The notes under the pieces were generated by a model. That model had not been told where the DNA came from. It was given only the letters and a program-made list of their open reading frames with translations, and ran no database searches. From contig CBDIDQ010000131.1 in assembly GCA_965277695.1 (NCBI GenBank), forward strand, positions 121,308 through 185,307: 64,000 nt of DNA. Reading direction: 5' to 3'. This DNA comes from JABSOG01 sp965277695. GTDB lineage: Bacteria; Pseudomonadota; Gammaproteobacteria; Enterobacterales; Alteromonadaceae. Positions 8,272 through 17,411 of the stretch are shown here, piece after piece. Position numbers and translations under genes: made by a program. Every line of letters begins with the position of its first letter. Position 1 is the first letter of the stretch.

Positions 8272-9963
8272 TCAAGAAGCAACGATTGTATCCACAACCA
8301 CCTTGGGTTTTTTCGCCTTGTAAACAAAATCACGGCGTTTTTCGTGGTAGTCACTGGCCAAATTGTAGAAGGCATCGCACATATGTCTGAGTTCCTCGGC
8401 TCTGTAGCTAGTAAAAGGTTTTTCGGCATTAGCGGCGTTAAACAGTTTGACTTTAACACTGAGAAATTCGTCAAAATCAACGACTGTGTATAACCGCTCG
8501 CAATAGGCTTGGAGTTGCTGATGATAAGTTTCCCAATCCTCTGGTAACAACATATCAGCCATACCCAATTCCACAGCTTCGCTAGCCCCCATCGGCTGGC
8601 ATTCGTCAACAATTTGCTGGGCTTTTTTAGCCCCAACGTGCTTAGGCAACAAATATGTCCAATACTCCGAACCATAAAGACCCATAGTTTTATAGTGTGG
8701 ATTTAACACCACCCCATCACGAATAATCACCTCGTCACACGCCAATGCCATAATGGCACCGCCAGCACCGGCATTGTTTCTTAAGGCGGCGATGGTGATT
8801 TGATTGGGAGTGTCCATGATTTCCATCACCACATCATCAATCGCGTTGATATTACGCCACGACTCCTGAGCCGGATCTTCTACCGCTTCAATGCAATTTA
8901 AATGAATGCCGTTGCTCCAAAAATCCTCGCCGCCCATAAAAACAATCAGTTTGGCATCTGAGCGTTTGACTTCGACAATTGTCTGTTTAAGTGCAATGCA
9001 TTGCTCGGTGTTCATGGCTCCGTTATAACAGTTAAAGTAGATATAGGCAGTCTGCCCTTTTCGCTCAACGGCAATGTCTTCAACCACCGATTCAAGACTG
9101 TTAGCCGATATCGTTGCTAATACCGCTGACGGTTGCAGAATCTTGTCGAGCACCATAGCGGCTGGTAATTTAATCGGGGTTAAACCGTCAACTTTGCGAC
9201 ACTTCATCTGGCGGATCCACACTGCACCATCTTGGCTGGCAAAACAGACCGCATTGTTATGAATAGCGAGAATGTCGCCGGGGATCCCGGTTAACTTCGG
9301 TTCGGCAACAGCGCCAAACAGATTGACGGAATGACCATTAATCACCGTGCGAACCCCAGGACGAGAATCGGCGGCGTTCATTACACTAATGATTTGTGCA
9401 GTGGTGTTGTCGCTCCAGCTAAACCTGCGATCCGCCATTTTCATGTTGGGTCTTAATCGTCCTTTTACGCGGCGTTGACTGTAATCCAACGGTCGGGGTT
9501 TGAATTGTCCACCAGCAATGTCATGTAACGCCTGTTTAATCAGGTCCATCGCGGTGGTAGTCACTTCACGTTTGTAAATGCTGGTTTTGGTAGCACAACG
9601 TAATGGGAAGTTTTGACTACCCCAAATGTCGCCGGCATCCATTTCGTCAGCCGCTTGCAACAGCGTAACGCCCCACTCTGCGCTGTTTTCGCTGATCGCC
9701 CAATCCAGTGATGACGCCCCCCGATCCCCCTCAATACCCGGATGAACAATCAGACATAAATAATCTTGCCAAATGTCTTCGGGGATTTTTTGGGTGAGAA
9801 AAGGACATAAAATAACATCCGGCTGAAACGCCTGCACCTGACGCCGTAATGACACCGGTTCGAGGTCATAGTGTTGCTCAATCATATGATCCAATTGCTG
9901 TAACTCGGTTAACAACCGCTGAGCCATGCCTGAAAACGCTGTCGATAAAATTAAAATTTTCAT
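8272..9963 (-). CDS. hypX: HypX/HoxX-like protein (formyltransferase plus enoyl-CoA hydratase fold)
   Basis: A 563-residue two-domain protein. The N-terminal half has the formyl-tetrahydrofolate transferase fold with HPG (about residue 74) and the following GDRGASSLDW segment typical of HypX; the C-terminal half is crotonase-like, with an oxyanion-type segment (NNAGAGGAIMALACDE) and YGSEYWTYLLPKHVG, the HypX signature region. Known HypX proteins make CO from formyl groups for the NiFe-hydrogenase active site under aerobic conditions. The start at 9963 has GGAG 6 bases upstream. No hydrogenase or hyp gene is present in the window, so either those lie elsewhere or this homologue has another formyl-transfer role. 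Confidence 0.88.
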   Translation of the reverse strand: MKILILSTAFSGMAQRLLTELQQLDHMIEQHYDLEPVSLRRQVQAFQPDVILCPFLTQKIPEDIWQDYLCLIVHPGIEGDRGASSLDWAISENSAEWGVTLLQAADEMDAGDIWGSQNFPLRCATKTSIYKREVTTTAMDLIKQALHDIAGGQFKPRPLDYSQRRVKGRLRPNMKMADRRFSWSDNTTAQIISVMNAADSRPGVRTVINGHSVNLFGAVAEPKLTGIPGDILAIHNNAVCFASQDGAVWIRQMKCRKVDGLTPIKLPAAMVLDKILQPSAVLATISANSLESVVEDIAVERKGQTAYIYFNCYNGAMNTEQCIALKQTIVEVKRSDAKLIVFMGGEDFWSNGIHLNCIEAVEDPAQESWRNINAIDDVVMEIMDTPNQITIAALRNNAGAGGAIMALACDEVIIRDGVVLNPHYKTMGLYGSEYWTYLLPKHVGAKKAQQIVDECQPMGASEAVELGMADMLLPEDWETYHQQLQAYCERLYTVVDFDEFLSVKVKLFNAANAEKPFTSYRAEELRHMCDAFYNLASDYHEKRRDFVYKAKKPKVVVDTIVAS

Positions 9964-10316
9964 TGTTTTGCTCCAACTACAGATTAGAAAAACCACTTAC
10001 TGACCTGTTAAAGCATCCAATAAGACGATAAACATTATTATCACAGCAGGCCGATTAATTCTACTGTAATGTTGTTAATTAGTAGTATATATTTCTAATT
10101 TGTAACCAAAACATAAGTTTTTGGCGTTTAAAGATCTCAATTTAATAACATTAATATCAAATATTATCTATGTTTTACAATTGATTATCGTTTTCTATTC
10201 AAATCGCTAGTATTTAATCTCAAAGTGTGCCAATATCAATACGTTCTACCAAGGTATCGAAAGGTGGGATAACCAACCTGATCTTAAGGTTCTTTGTATT
10301 ATTAACGGAGATTGTT
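9964..10316. other. divergent intergenic region
   Basis: This very AT-rich stretch separates hypX from a protease remnant and should hold divergent promoters. No gene, repeat or clear operator is seen. Confidence 0.4.
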
Positions 10317-10921
10317 ATGATAAAAAATAAAACAAGACCATTATTTGGTCCATTATTAATCAGTACTTCATTACTCTTTTCACCCTTGGCTTTTTCAATA
10401 CCAAGTTTTTTACTACCGGGCTTAACCTCAAGTGCCAAAAGCCAACAAAAAACACTCAAAAAACCGATTAAAATCAAAGATTTATACTCAGAGAATAAAA
10501 TTGACGGCGAGTATATTGTGGTATTTCACTCTGATGTGAGTAACACCACTATTGACAAAATTGGCCACCGTATTAATAGCCAAAGCAGCCTTATCAGCGG
10601 TATTGATTCGTGGGCATTAGACAGACTTGACCAAGCTTCGTTGCCACTGGATACAGTCTTTAACCCGATAGGCACAGGCGCAGGTGTTTATCCATATATT
10701 ATTGATACAGGTATTATTCGCTGACCAACTTGCAAGGTGTAGAGTCATTAACCTTTATTGACGAGGGCATTACAGTCGGATCATGAGGTCAATTAACCGA
10801 TATTTCAGCCTTAAGCATTATAACTATTATTGCCACGATGGGGCCAACTGATGGTCAAATCTTGGTTTCTTACTGGAGCGGCAGTGCACATATTAGTGTT
10901 ACCTGCGTCCAGATTTGTCTA
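10317..10921 (+). pseudogene. remnant of a subtilisin-family (S8) secreted protease
   Basis: The frame from the ATG at 10317 (GGAG upstream) encodes 135 residues: a signal peptide, a basic linker, a probable inhibitor-I9-like propeptide (DGEYIVVFHSDV...), then abruptly GAGVYPYIIDTGI, which matches the S8 catalytic aspartate motif, followed by a stop at 10722-10724. The rest of the catalytic domain (His and Ser motifs) is missing. Downstream to about 10921 short in-frame pieces (QGVESLTFIDEG; GQLTDISAL) broken by stops look like decayed sequence, perhaps from C-terminal accessory domains. The gene has therefore suffered internal deletions and is very unlikely to give an active protease. Confidence 0.6.
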
Positions 10922-10940
10922 TAAATGAGAAAAAGGTTTA

Positions 10941-10960
10941 GGCGGGCCGTCGTGCCCGCC
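10941..10960. terminator. GC-rich hairpin
   Basis: GGCGGGC-CGTCGT-GCCCGCC is a strong 7-bp stem just after the protease remnant. It lacks a T-run, so it may be an intrinsic terminator that lost its tail or only a folding element. Confidence 0.45.
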
Positions 10961-11141
10961 TGATAATACGATTACTCTACAACATTGCTACAACAGTACT
11001 ACAACAGTGCTACAACGATAAAATATAAAAGCAAATACGCAAAAGATCGGCTTCGACATAAATCACCAGCAAAATTTCAGCCAAGTTATTGAGTGTGCAG
11101 GGTTAATATTGTAATGTATTTAAAATCTTAGGCGTCTGAAA

Positions 11142-11189
11142 CGACACTTCGATGGTTCGACACTTCGATAGTTCGACACTTCGATGAAT
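11142..11189. repeat. three tandem 16-bp repeats
   Basis: The unit CGACACTTCGATGGTT occurs three times head to tail with one to a few changes, directly before a type B/type A REP pair. Related CGACACTTCG pieces occur singly near 50850. Function unknown. Confidence 0.75.
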
Positions 11190-11224
11190 TCACGTCTACA
11201 GCGCAGACGAGGTTTCAACCTCGT
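11183..11224. repeat. composite REP-like element (types B and A)
   Basis: GATGAATTCACGTCTAC is followed by GACGAGGTTTCAACCTCGT, the same composite seen at 12915-12965. It reaches to within about ten bases of the ribosome site of the next gene, so it may lie in that gene's leader. Confidence 0.65.
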
Positions 11225-11245
11225 TAATGTTGAGGAGTAAATGCG

Positions 11246-11620
11246 ATGCCCCAAAATAGTATCAAACTCTCATTTTGTCAGATAATAATGATTGACGAAT
11301 TTACCATTGAAGTTATCCCCAAGGCAGGCATCGAAGTCGGCGAAGCTGAAATAAATGAATATCATCGGTTTTTCAATCAGCTTGCACACCCTGTTAACGT
11401 TTTAGTCAACCGCAGTAATTCGTACTCCTATTCTTTTGCTGCCTTATTGAAAATAGCGGTTAATAAAAATATGCTCGCGGCAGCAATACTGCTAAAGGAT
11501 TCATCCAAAATACCTGAAGCTGAATATATTGCATCAGCAATGAAGGGGGGTCTGTTGATTCAAATATTCACTGATCGTTCATTGGCATTAAACTGGCTAA
11601 GAGATCAGCGAGTTTCTTAG
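11246..11620 (+). CDS. small cytoplasmic protein, SpoIIAA/STAS-like fold possible
   Basis: A 124-residue soluble protein without signal or membrane segment. The alternating pattern and the ending IFTDRSLALNWLRDQ resemble small SpoIIAA/STAS-like proteins of marine bacteria that often end in (F/V)xDxxxAxxWL; this is recognition from pattern only. The start at 11246 has TGAGGAG 8 bases upstream, but that motif is part of a repeated element (compare 12968), so the internal ATG at 11288 (MIDEFTIEV) is a real alternative. No catalytic residues are evident, and neighbours are unrelated remnants. Confidence 0.6.
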   Translation: MPQNSIKLSFCQIIMIDEFTIEVIPKAGIEVGEAEINEYHRFFNQLAHPVNVLVNRSNSYSYSFAALLKIAVNKNMLAAAILLKDSSKIPEAEYIASAMKGGLLIQIFTDRSLALNWLRDQRVS

Positions 11621-11665
11621 CCTCATTATCGGCCAAAAAGCGCACATAAATAGGTATTCTACAGG

Positions 11666-12060
11666 CTAATTGCTTTGATAAAAACCGAGAAACATCGCCA
11701 CAGCAGAATCAATAATAACTTGTTGTTGGCTCTCATCAGGAAACGTTTGGCCCTGCATCATTTGCGGCCAAAAACAAAACGATTTGATTAAAGCAAAAAA
11801 CTGAGTAGCTGCAAACGGTATATCAGCAATCACCAATCGACCATCGGCTGTGGCGGCATTTAGCCAGCTGGTCAAATCACCATCGCGATTTTCAACTTCA
11901 GCCAACGCCTCGTTAATTCTTTGTGGCGAATGCATCGCTTCTGCCAGACACACACGAGCCAAATCAACAAATGCCTGCTCAGCTAGCAAAGCAACCTCTT
12001 GTTCCGCTATACTGGTTAATTGCGTCGCCAAACTCAATTGGCCAGAATAGGTTAACGAGA
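11666..12060 (-). pseudogene. C-terminal fragment of a TetR-family regulator
   Basis: In the minus frame, residues from about SLTYSGQLSLATQLTS onward match the ligand-binding C-terminal half of TetR/AefR-type repressors (ALIKSFCFWPQMMQG near the end). The DNA-binding N-terminus is absent: upstream of about 12060 the frame runs antisense into a different gene fragment. The fragment starts right where the neighbouring hydrolase fragment begins, so both lost their 5' ends in one deletion. It cannot bind DNA as a TetR protein and is presumed non-functional. Confidence 0.65.
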
Positions 12061-12061
12061 C

Positions 12062-12370
12062 TGAGGTGGTAAAAAGCGTCCGTTTGACCTGACCATCATT
12101 GAAACCGGTGCCTATGATAAAGATTGGCCGGATGTGCATATGACCCCAGAACAAAGTTTACAGGCTCACCTTGATGTTAAAGGACTGAAAATGCTGCCAG
12201 CCCATAATGGCACCTTTGATTTGGCCTTTCATGCCTGGTATGAACCATTGGAGCGGATCACCGCGCTCGGTAAAGCAGCAGGTGTTGAAGTGATCACCCC
12301 CACCATAGGCGAAGCGGTTGATTTAGCTGAAAAACAAACATTTAGTCGCTGGTGGCGGGGATTGAATTAA
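12062..12370 (+). pseudogene. C-terminal fragment of a metallo-beta-lactamase-fold hydrolase
   Basis: The plus frame reads GGKKRPFDLTIIETGAYD, then DVHMTPEQSLQAHLDVKG and HNGTFDLAFHAWYEPLERI, the C-terminal part of RomA/UlaG/NAPE-PLD-like metal-dependent hydrolases. The N-terminal zinc site (HxHxDH) is missing and a stop precedes the fragment. It is divergent to the TetR fragment on the left, so a repressor-hydrolase divergent pair was probably collapsed by a deletion removing both starts and the shared promoter. Confidence 0.7.
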
Positions 12371-12391
12371 CGTTAATAAAATATCAACAAA

Positions 12392-12769
12392 CTAGGCAAA
12401 AATCTTTTCGATTTTCTCCGCCAGCATGGCAGCACTAAAAGGTTTCATAATATAGCTGTTGACGCCAGCCATCGCCGCATCGAGTACCTGTTTGCGACTG
12501 CCTTCGGTGGTGATCATCAACACTGGCAAAAACTCCAAATCAGGGGTGGCACGAATATGTTTAAGTAACTCAAGACCGCTCATTGACGGCATATTCCAGT
12601 CGGTGATCACCAAGTCAAAACGAGCAGCTTTAAATTTAAGTAATGCCCCCTTGCCATCACTGGCCTGAGCAACGTTTTTATAACCAAGCTCTCCGAGTAA
12701 ATGACGGATCACCTTACGCATCGACTCCATATCATCGACAACTAATATTTTTAAATCTTTTTGCTTCAT
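12392..12769 (-). CDS. cheY: CheY-like single-domain response regulator
   Basis: 125 residues, a complete receiver domain with no output domain. Visible are the acidic pair D12-D13, the phospho-acceptor D57 in VITDWNMP, the switch threonine region MITTEG and the lysine in MKPF. It would be phosphorylated by a CheA-type or other histidine kinase and act by protein contact, for example on the flagellar motor. No other chemotaxis gene is near and it stands alone between a gene remnant and a REP element, so its partner kinase is elsewhere and the exact process (motility or another CheY-like output) is not certain. Confidence 0.88.
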   Translation of the reverse strand: MKQKDLKILVVDDMESMRKVIRHLLGELGYKNVAQASDGKGALLKFKAARFDLVITDWNMPSMSGLELLKHIRATPDLEFLPVLMITTEGSRKQVLDAAMAGVNSYIMKPFSAAMLAEKIEKIFA

Positions 12770-12914
12770 GTGTAATTACCGGACCGCAGTTTAAGTGTTA
12801 AGTAGAGCTAAATTAAAGCTAAGCAATAAACGCTGTCATAGTACTTTAAATGACAGGCATTATGTATACTTTTTGCATAAGCTTTAATTAAATGGGGTAA
12901 TAATGAACAATCAA

Positions 12915-12973
12915 AAAAACGCTAATGAATTCACGTCTACGCCGTAGACGAGGTTTCAACCTCGTGAATGTTG
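12915..12973. repeat. composite REP-like element (types B and A)
   Basis: GCTAATGAATTCACGTCTAC is joined to GTAGACGAGGTTTCAACCTCGT and an AATGTTGAAGAATAA tail. The same order occurs at 11183-11237 and, inverted, at 60908-60974, so the two palindromes travel as one unit. Confidence 0.75.
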
Positions 12974-13025
12974 AAGAATAATTGCCACCTGAATTTGTGC
13001 TATATGGGTAAAACCAATGATACCC

Positions 13026-13628
13026 CTATATATTTGCAGACAACACCCAGCCCATCACCACACTAATCACCAGCCAAATCACCGGCAGCACAGCCAATAA
13101 CCAACGCCAGCCAGATTTGACTATCATCAACAAACCCATGGTGGCAAGACAAGTACCATCAGCAGAAGTGCCAAAATAGTGACCTTGCGCCCAATCACCT
13201 GCCATCAGTGCGGTTAGCAGCGGATAAACCACTAATGCGAAAAGAAAAACCAGCAGCCCAAATCGGCTAACGGGTGTCTGAACATGCTGATAGGTCACCT
13301 TGTTCAGTAACACGCCAAACAACAGCAACAGTGCGGCTTGGAGCATAAACAAAGCGCCAAAACCCCAAGCTGCCCAGTTTATGCTGGCAAAATATTGCAA
13401 GTGAAAAACCACACCAACCCATAGCCAACAAATGCACAACCCGGTGTTTATCAGCCGATCAGCCTGTTTAGGGCGCTTGAATAGCAGCCACAATAAAGCC
13501 AATCCAAGCAACAGGGCAACCAGCTGCATCGGCCACAATGTCTGATTATAATTGGCAAGCAGCCGCTGGTATGTTTGTGGTTGAAACATTAAAAAATCGG
13601 CTAGGAATAACCTTATTAATTCGATCAT
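13026..13628 (-). CDS. multi-pass membrane protein, DUF6064-like
   Basis: A 200-residue integral membrane protein with about six hydrophobic segments. The N-terminal FQPQTYQRLLANYNQTLWPMQL pattern, split by positions, fits the DUF6064 family as I recall it, whose function is unknown. It begins 10 bp after the stop of the aldo/keto reductase gene on the same strand, so the two are probably one transcript and translation may be coupled; no good separate ribosome site is seen. No catalytic residues recognised. Confidence 0.75.
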   Translation of the reverse strand: MIELIRLFLADFLMFQPQTYQRLLANYNQTLWPMQLVALLLGLALLWLLFKRPKQADRLINTGLCICWLWVGVVFHLQYFASINWAAWGFGALFMLQAALLLLFGVLLNKVTYQHVQTPVSRFGLLVFLFALVVYPLLTALMAGDWAQGHYFGTSADGTCLATMGLLMIVKSGWRWLLAVLPVIWLVISVVMGWVLSANI

Positions 13629-13638
13629 GATTCGACCA

Positions 13639-14574
13639 TTACAAAGTCTTTATATAGCTCAACATGCGGCTGCGCATTGCGGCGTCGGGCAAGGGGCTTT
13701 TCAATACCGCCATGTTTTCTTGCATATGTGTCACTTGGCTGGTGGCGGGAATGGCACAAGTGACCGCCGGGTGGGAGATGATGAATTTTAGAAAATATTG
13801 CGCCCAGCTGTGACAATCGATTTCGCCCGCCCATTTAGGTAGCGGTTTGCCAGCAAAACGTTGAAACAAGCTATTACGCTGAAAAGGTCGATTAACAATC
13901 ACTGCGATGCCTTTTTCTTGCGCCAATGGTAACAGACGCGATTCCACTTCGGTATCCAGCACGTTATAAGTTAGCTGAACAAAATCAATGCCTTGTTGCG
14001 TGGCCATGACTTTCTCAATATCAGCATGACGACGACCATGTGAGGTGGTAATACCAATATAACGTAGCTTCTTTTCACTTTTGAGTTGTCGCAGGGTTGC
14101 TAGGTGTTTTTGCCACGCCACCAGATTATGGATTTGAAACAGGTCGATTTGATTGACGCCCCACAGTCGATGAGAATCTTTGATTTGGCTTTCACCGCTG
14201 GATTGAAACGGCGTCCAGACTTTAGTTGCCGAGAAGTTATCGGCTTGTCGATTAAGCTGTCCGAGACAGTAGCCGATGACTTCTTCTGAGGAACCATACA
14301 TCGGCGATGAGTCAATCAAACTGCCACCAGCAGCAAAAAATGCTTTAAGTACTTGGGTACAGTTTTGTCTGGCAGCCACATCATCGCCAACATTAAAGGT
14401 CATCCAGCTACCCATGCCAATGGCCGGGATTTTTTCTCCGGTCGAGGGGATCGTTTTGCTAATGAGTTCAGCAGATTGGCTGGTCGCCAATGATAGCGGC
14501 AAATAACTCGCCGCCATGGTTGCCAACGCCGCTTTAATCAATCGGCGTCTGTCTATTTGATATTGAGTGGTCAT
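13639..14574 (-). CDS. Tat-exported aldo/keto reductase
   Basis: About 311 residues from the chosen start (MTTQYQIDRRR). A twin-arginine signal (DRRRLIKAALATMAAS) directs the folded protein to the periplasm. The aldo/keto reductase barrel carries the usual tetrad region: D-Y in DSSPMYG, the lysine in SATKVW and the histidine in FQIHN, and an NADPH-site segment near the C-terminus (AIPATSQVTHMQEN). Such enzymes reduce carbonyls; the substrate is unknown. Starts at 14583 and 14607 are possible but have poorer spacing. It is followed by a DUF6064-like membrane protein gene, its probable operon partner. Confidence 0.87.
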   Translation of the reverse strand: MTTQYQIDRRRLIKAALATMAASYLPLSLATSQSAELISKTIPSTGEKIPAIGMGSWMTFNVGDDVAARQNCTQVLKAFFAAGGSLIDSSPMYGSSEEVIGYCLGQLNRQADNFSATKVWTPFQSSGESQIKDSHRLWGVNQIDLFQIHNLVAWQKHLATLRQLKSEKKLRYIGITTSHGRRHADIEKVMATQQGIDFVQLTYNVLDTEVESRLLPLAQEKGIAVIVNRPFQRNSLFQRFAGKPLPKWAGEIDCHSWAQYFLKFIISHPAVTCAIPATSQVTHMQENMAVLKSPLPDAAMRSRMLSYIKTL

Positions 14575-14733
14575 TGCGTCCATTACCTGTTTAGTTTGTC
14601 GACACATTAAACATAGCTTAAAAAAGCCGCTGGTCTATCCCGCCGAGATGGACGGATCGGCTACAAAAAACATCGCTGCTCTGTGCTTAAGGTCTATGCT
14701 TAAAGGGGTTAGATAAAACACCGTGGCCAATGA

Positions 14734-15492
14734 ATGATAATTAAGCTTGCTCAAATCAACCGATTGTTTGTCCTTTTATTATGCTTTTTGCCCTTTTTCG
14801 CCTCAGCTGACAAGCTCAGGTTTGTTGCAGAAAGTTTACCTCCTTTTCATTTCCTCGATGAAAACAACAAACCCACAGGCGCACTGGTTGAAGTCATTCA
14901 AGCACTCATCACCTCAGCCCATCTTGATGCCTCAATTGAATTCCTGCCTTTTGCCCGCAGCTATCACCTTGCCCAACAACAAGCCAATGCCTTTATGTTT
15001 TCATTGTTAAAAACCCCGCACCGCGAAAGCCAATTCAAATGGGTCGGTCAAAGCTATAAAAGTGAAGCGTTTTTAGTTGGACTCAAAAGCAGAAGTGATA
15101 TCAATATCAGCAATTTAGAAGAGGCTAAGAACTATGTTGTCGGCACCATACGTGGTTATCATGCTGATGCATTTTTAAAAAAAGCAGGGTTTAGCACTGA
15201 TAAAAACTTGTCGTTGAGTGTCAAATATGACCGTATGTGGCCGATGTTGTTCAAACAACGGATTGATCTGGTGCTGACCAATTACATTGCGCTGGACCGT
15301 GAGATCAGCAGTGTCGGCCTCGACCCCAAAGCGATTAAAAAATATATCGCAATCAATCACTTTCCCAATCAATTATATATCGCCACCAGCCCGACCACCT
15401 CAGATGACATTGTGTTGGTATTAAGACAAGCATTGGAGAAGCTAAAACAAAGCGGTCAGTATCAGACCATTATTGATAAATGGGGATTGTAG
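14734..15492 (+). CDS. periplasmic solute-binding protein, family 3 (amino-acid type)
   Basis: 252 residues with a signal peptide (LFVLLLCFLPFFASA). The mature part shows the family 3 pattern: LRFVAESLPPFHFLDENNKPTG split at the hinge, then VEVIQAL, a central lobe (VVGTIRGYHADAFL), DLVLTNYIALD and the ending SGQYQTIIDKWGL. It binds a small solute, often a polar amino acid, or serves as a sensory binding protein. No ABC permease or ATPase is adjacent, so it may be an orphan or signalling type. A bidirectional terminator follows. Confidence 0.88.
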   Translation: MIIKLAQINRLFVLLLCFLPFFASADKLRFVAESLPPFHFLDENNKPTGALVEVIQALITSAHLDASIEFLPFARSYHLAQQQANAFMFSLLKTPHRESQFKWVGQSYKSEAFLVGLKSRSDINISNLEEAKNYVVGTIRGYHADAFLKKAGFSTDKNLSLSVKYDRMWPMLFKQRIDLVLTNYIALDREISSVGLDPKAIKKYIAINHFPNQLYIATSPTTSDDIVLVLRQALEKLKQSGQYQTIIDKWGL

Positions 15493-15510
15493 TCGGTACG
15501 ATAACAAAGT

Positions 15511-15539
15511 AAAAAAGGAACCCGAAGGTTCCTTTTTTT
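15511..15539. terminator. bidirectional intrinsic terminator
   Basis: AAAAAAGGAACC-CGAA-GGTTCCTTTTTT: an 8-bp stem with a tetraloop flanked by A and T runs, placed between two convergent genes, so it can end transcripts from both strands. Confidence 0.9.
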
Positions 15540-15563
15540 ATCTTGTGATGACTTAAAACAATC

Positions 15564-17411
15564 TTAGTTGTTGTAGCCCCAATCGATAGTCAAACCAGTT
15601 ACGTTGGTGTAACCACGAACATCAACATGCCAAGTACCAGCTTGTGGGTTAGCGAAAGTACAAGTTTCGTCATTGCCCGTTGCATATGGACGACAGTCGT
15701 AACTGTTGGTAGTAGATTGTGCACCGTATCGCATGTACAAGTCAGCATCACCGCTTCCGCCATGGATATGAACAGTCAAATCAGAAGAACCGGCTGGCAC
15801 GTCTAATGTATAACGCTGCCATTTTCTACGGTTAACACTCACGTTTTCAACAGTGCCGCCAACATCGAAGACACCGCCAGTACCACCGCCACCGCCGCCA
15901 CAAGCAACACCAACGGCTGCAAAGGCTGCTGTTACGTCAGCTACGTTATAACCTTTATCACCAGCTGCGCTTTCAACACCACAAGCACCAGCATCGAACG
16001 TGCTGTTAGCCGTCCAGTAAGTTTGGTTAGCTAAAGCCATGGTGGCGAACGCTTTTTGCACATCCCAGCCAGCAGTTGTTGATAACAAATAGAAAGCTTT
16101 GTTGTAAACACCTGAGCTGTAGTGAACGTCCATTGAACTAGTGAAATTATCAGCATGACCAATTGAACGACCATCTTTTGTTGGATCATCCATATAACGT
16201 AAAGCGCCGTTACCTTTGAAGATTTGCTCACCAACCATCCAGTCATTAGTACCATTCATGAAGTACTCAGCAGCTTCACCCGCCATATCAGAGAAAGCTT
16301 CGTTCATACCACCAGATTGTTTGCTATAAACCAAACCTGAGTTTTGCTCAGTGAAACCATGGCTGACTTCATGTGAAGAAACGTCAAGGCTAACCAGTGG
16401 ATAAAAAGTCGTCGCCCCATCACCAAATGTCATTGCTGAGCCGTCCCAGAAGGCATTTTCATAGTTGTTTGAGTAGTGAACACGCATGGTCAGTTGGAAA
16501 GTCAACGGGTTAGTACCAACATAAGCATTGTACATGTCGAAGATCACGTTACCGAAGTACTGTGCATCATTCAATGGCGAGTATGCACCGTTGATTGCTT
16601 TATGGGTGTTTTCAGTACCAGCGAAAGAGTAAGCTGTGCTGCCGTTGGTGCTGTGGTTAAGGTCAACGGTTTTAACGTTAGCGTTGCTCATTACTGAGTT
16701 TGAACCACTGGCGGTTACAGGGATTTCTGAGAAATCAGTACCATAGTGGTATTGACCCGTCTTAGCGTTACCGCCAGGTCCTGTAGCATGTTGCAAGTTA
16801 TCATACTCTAATTCGGTAGCACCGGTTTGAGCATTGATGAAGAACACCGGACGAGTTGGCTCAGCACCATTCTCACCAGCAACAACATAAGAAACACGAC
16901 GAACCAAAGTCGGTTGCTCGTCAATCATATAGATGAACAAGTCGTTTTCTTTGTTATAAACGTGAGCACCCGGGCTTTTGCTCAAGGTGGCGCTTTTACC
17001 CAAAGCCGAGTTCATTGCCATATCAGCAGAGATCCGCGCTTTGGTCGAGAAGAATTTATTATCTAAATCAAGAATTTGACCTTGAACGTCAGTCAACATG
17101 CCCATTGCCGTTTTAGTCGCTGCGATAGAATGACCAAATACTGGAATACCGTTGAATTCTTGTTGGAAACGAACTTTAGTCACGCCGTTACCGACGTTAA
17201 CTGTTTTAACCGCTTTCATTTGAGTGGCACCAGCCAATCCCAAAATTTGGTTAATGTTATCACCGCCATAACCGCTGCTCATCACAGCCGCATTTTGCGT
17301 GGCTGGCGCTGCTTGAAGGTTGGCTAAATCTTGTACATCAGCCGCATTAGCTGACATTGATAAAGCACAGGCGACTGCTGCACAAATGGTTGAAATTTTT
17401 TGCATTTTCAT
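15564..17411 (-). CDS. secreted M4 (thermolysin/vibriolysin-like) metalloprotease
   Basis: 615 residues: signal peptide (1-23), FTP/PepSY propeptide (to about 205), catalytic M4 domain with the zinc motif HEVSH at 347-351 and the third ligand E371 in GGMNEAFSD, a downstream catalytic-histidine region (DVHYSSGVYNKAF), and a C-terminal PPC domain (about 520-615) after a glycine-rich linker (GGGGGGTGG). The propeptide acts as chaperone and inhibitor and is removed during maturation; the PPC domain is often trimmed as well. It is a general extracellular protease for peptide scavenging. The gene is monocistronic, convergent with the binding-protein gene. Confidence 0.95.
   Translation of the reverse strand: MKMQKISTICAAVACALSMSANAADVQDLANLQAAPATQNAAVMSSGYGGDNINQILGLAGATQMKAVKTVNVGNGVTKVRFQQEFNGIPVFGHSIAATKTAMGMLTDVQGQILDLDNKFFSTKARISADMAMNSALGKSATLSKSPGAHVYNKENDLFIYMIDEQPTLVRRVSYVVAGENGAEPTRPVFFINAQTGATELEYDNLQHATGPGGNAKTGQYHYGTDFSEIPVTASGSNSVMSNANVKTVDLNHSTNGSTAYSFAGTENTHKAINGAYSPLNDAQYFGNVIFDMYNAYVGTNPLTFQLTMRVHYSNNYENAFWDGSAMTFGDGATTFYPLVSLDVSSHEVSHGFTEQNSGLVYSKQSGGMNEAFSDMAGEAAEYFMNGTNDWMVGEQIFKGNGALRYMDDPTKDGRSIGHADNFTSSMDVHYSSGVYNKAFYLLSTTAGWDVQKAFATMALANQTYWTANSTFDAGACGVESAAGDKGYNVADVTAAFAAVGVACGGGGGGTGGVFDVGGTVENVSVNRRKWQRYTLDVPAGSSDLTVHIHGGSGDADLYMRYGAQSTTNSYDCRPYATGNDETCTFANPQAGTWHVDVRGYTNVTGLTIDWGYNN

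Noticed and set aside
10981..11025. CTACAACA-type short repeats, considered as a CRISPR-like or iteron array
   Set aside because: Units are only about 8-16 bp, irregular, with no spacers and no cas genes or rep gene nearby.
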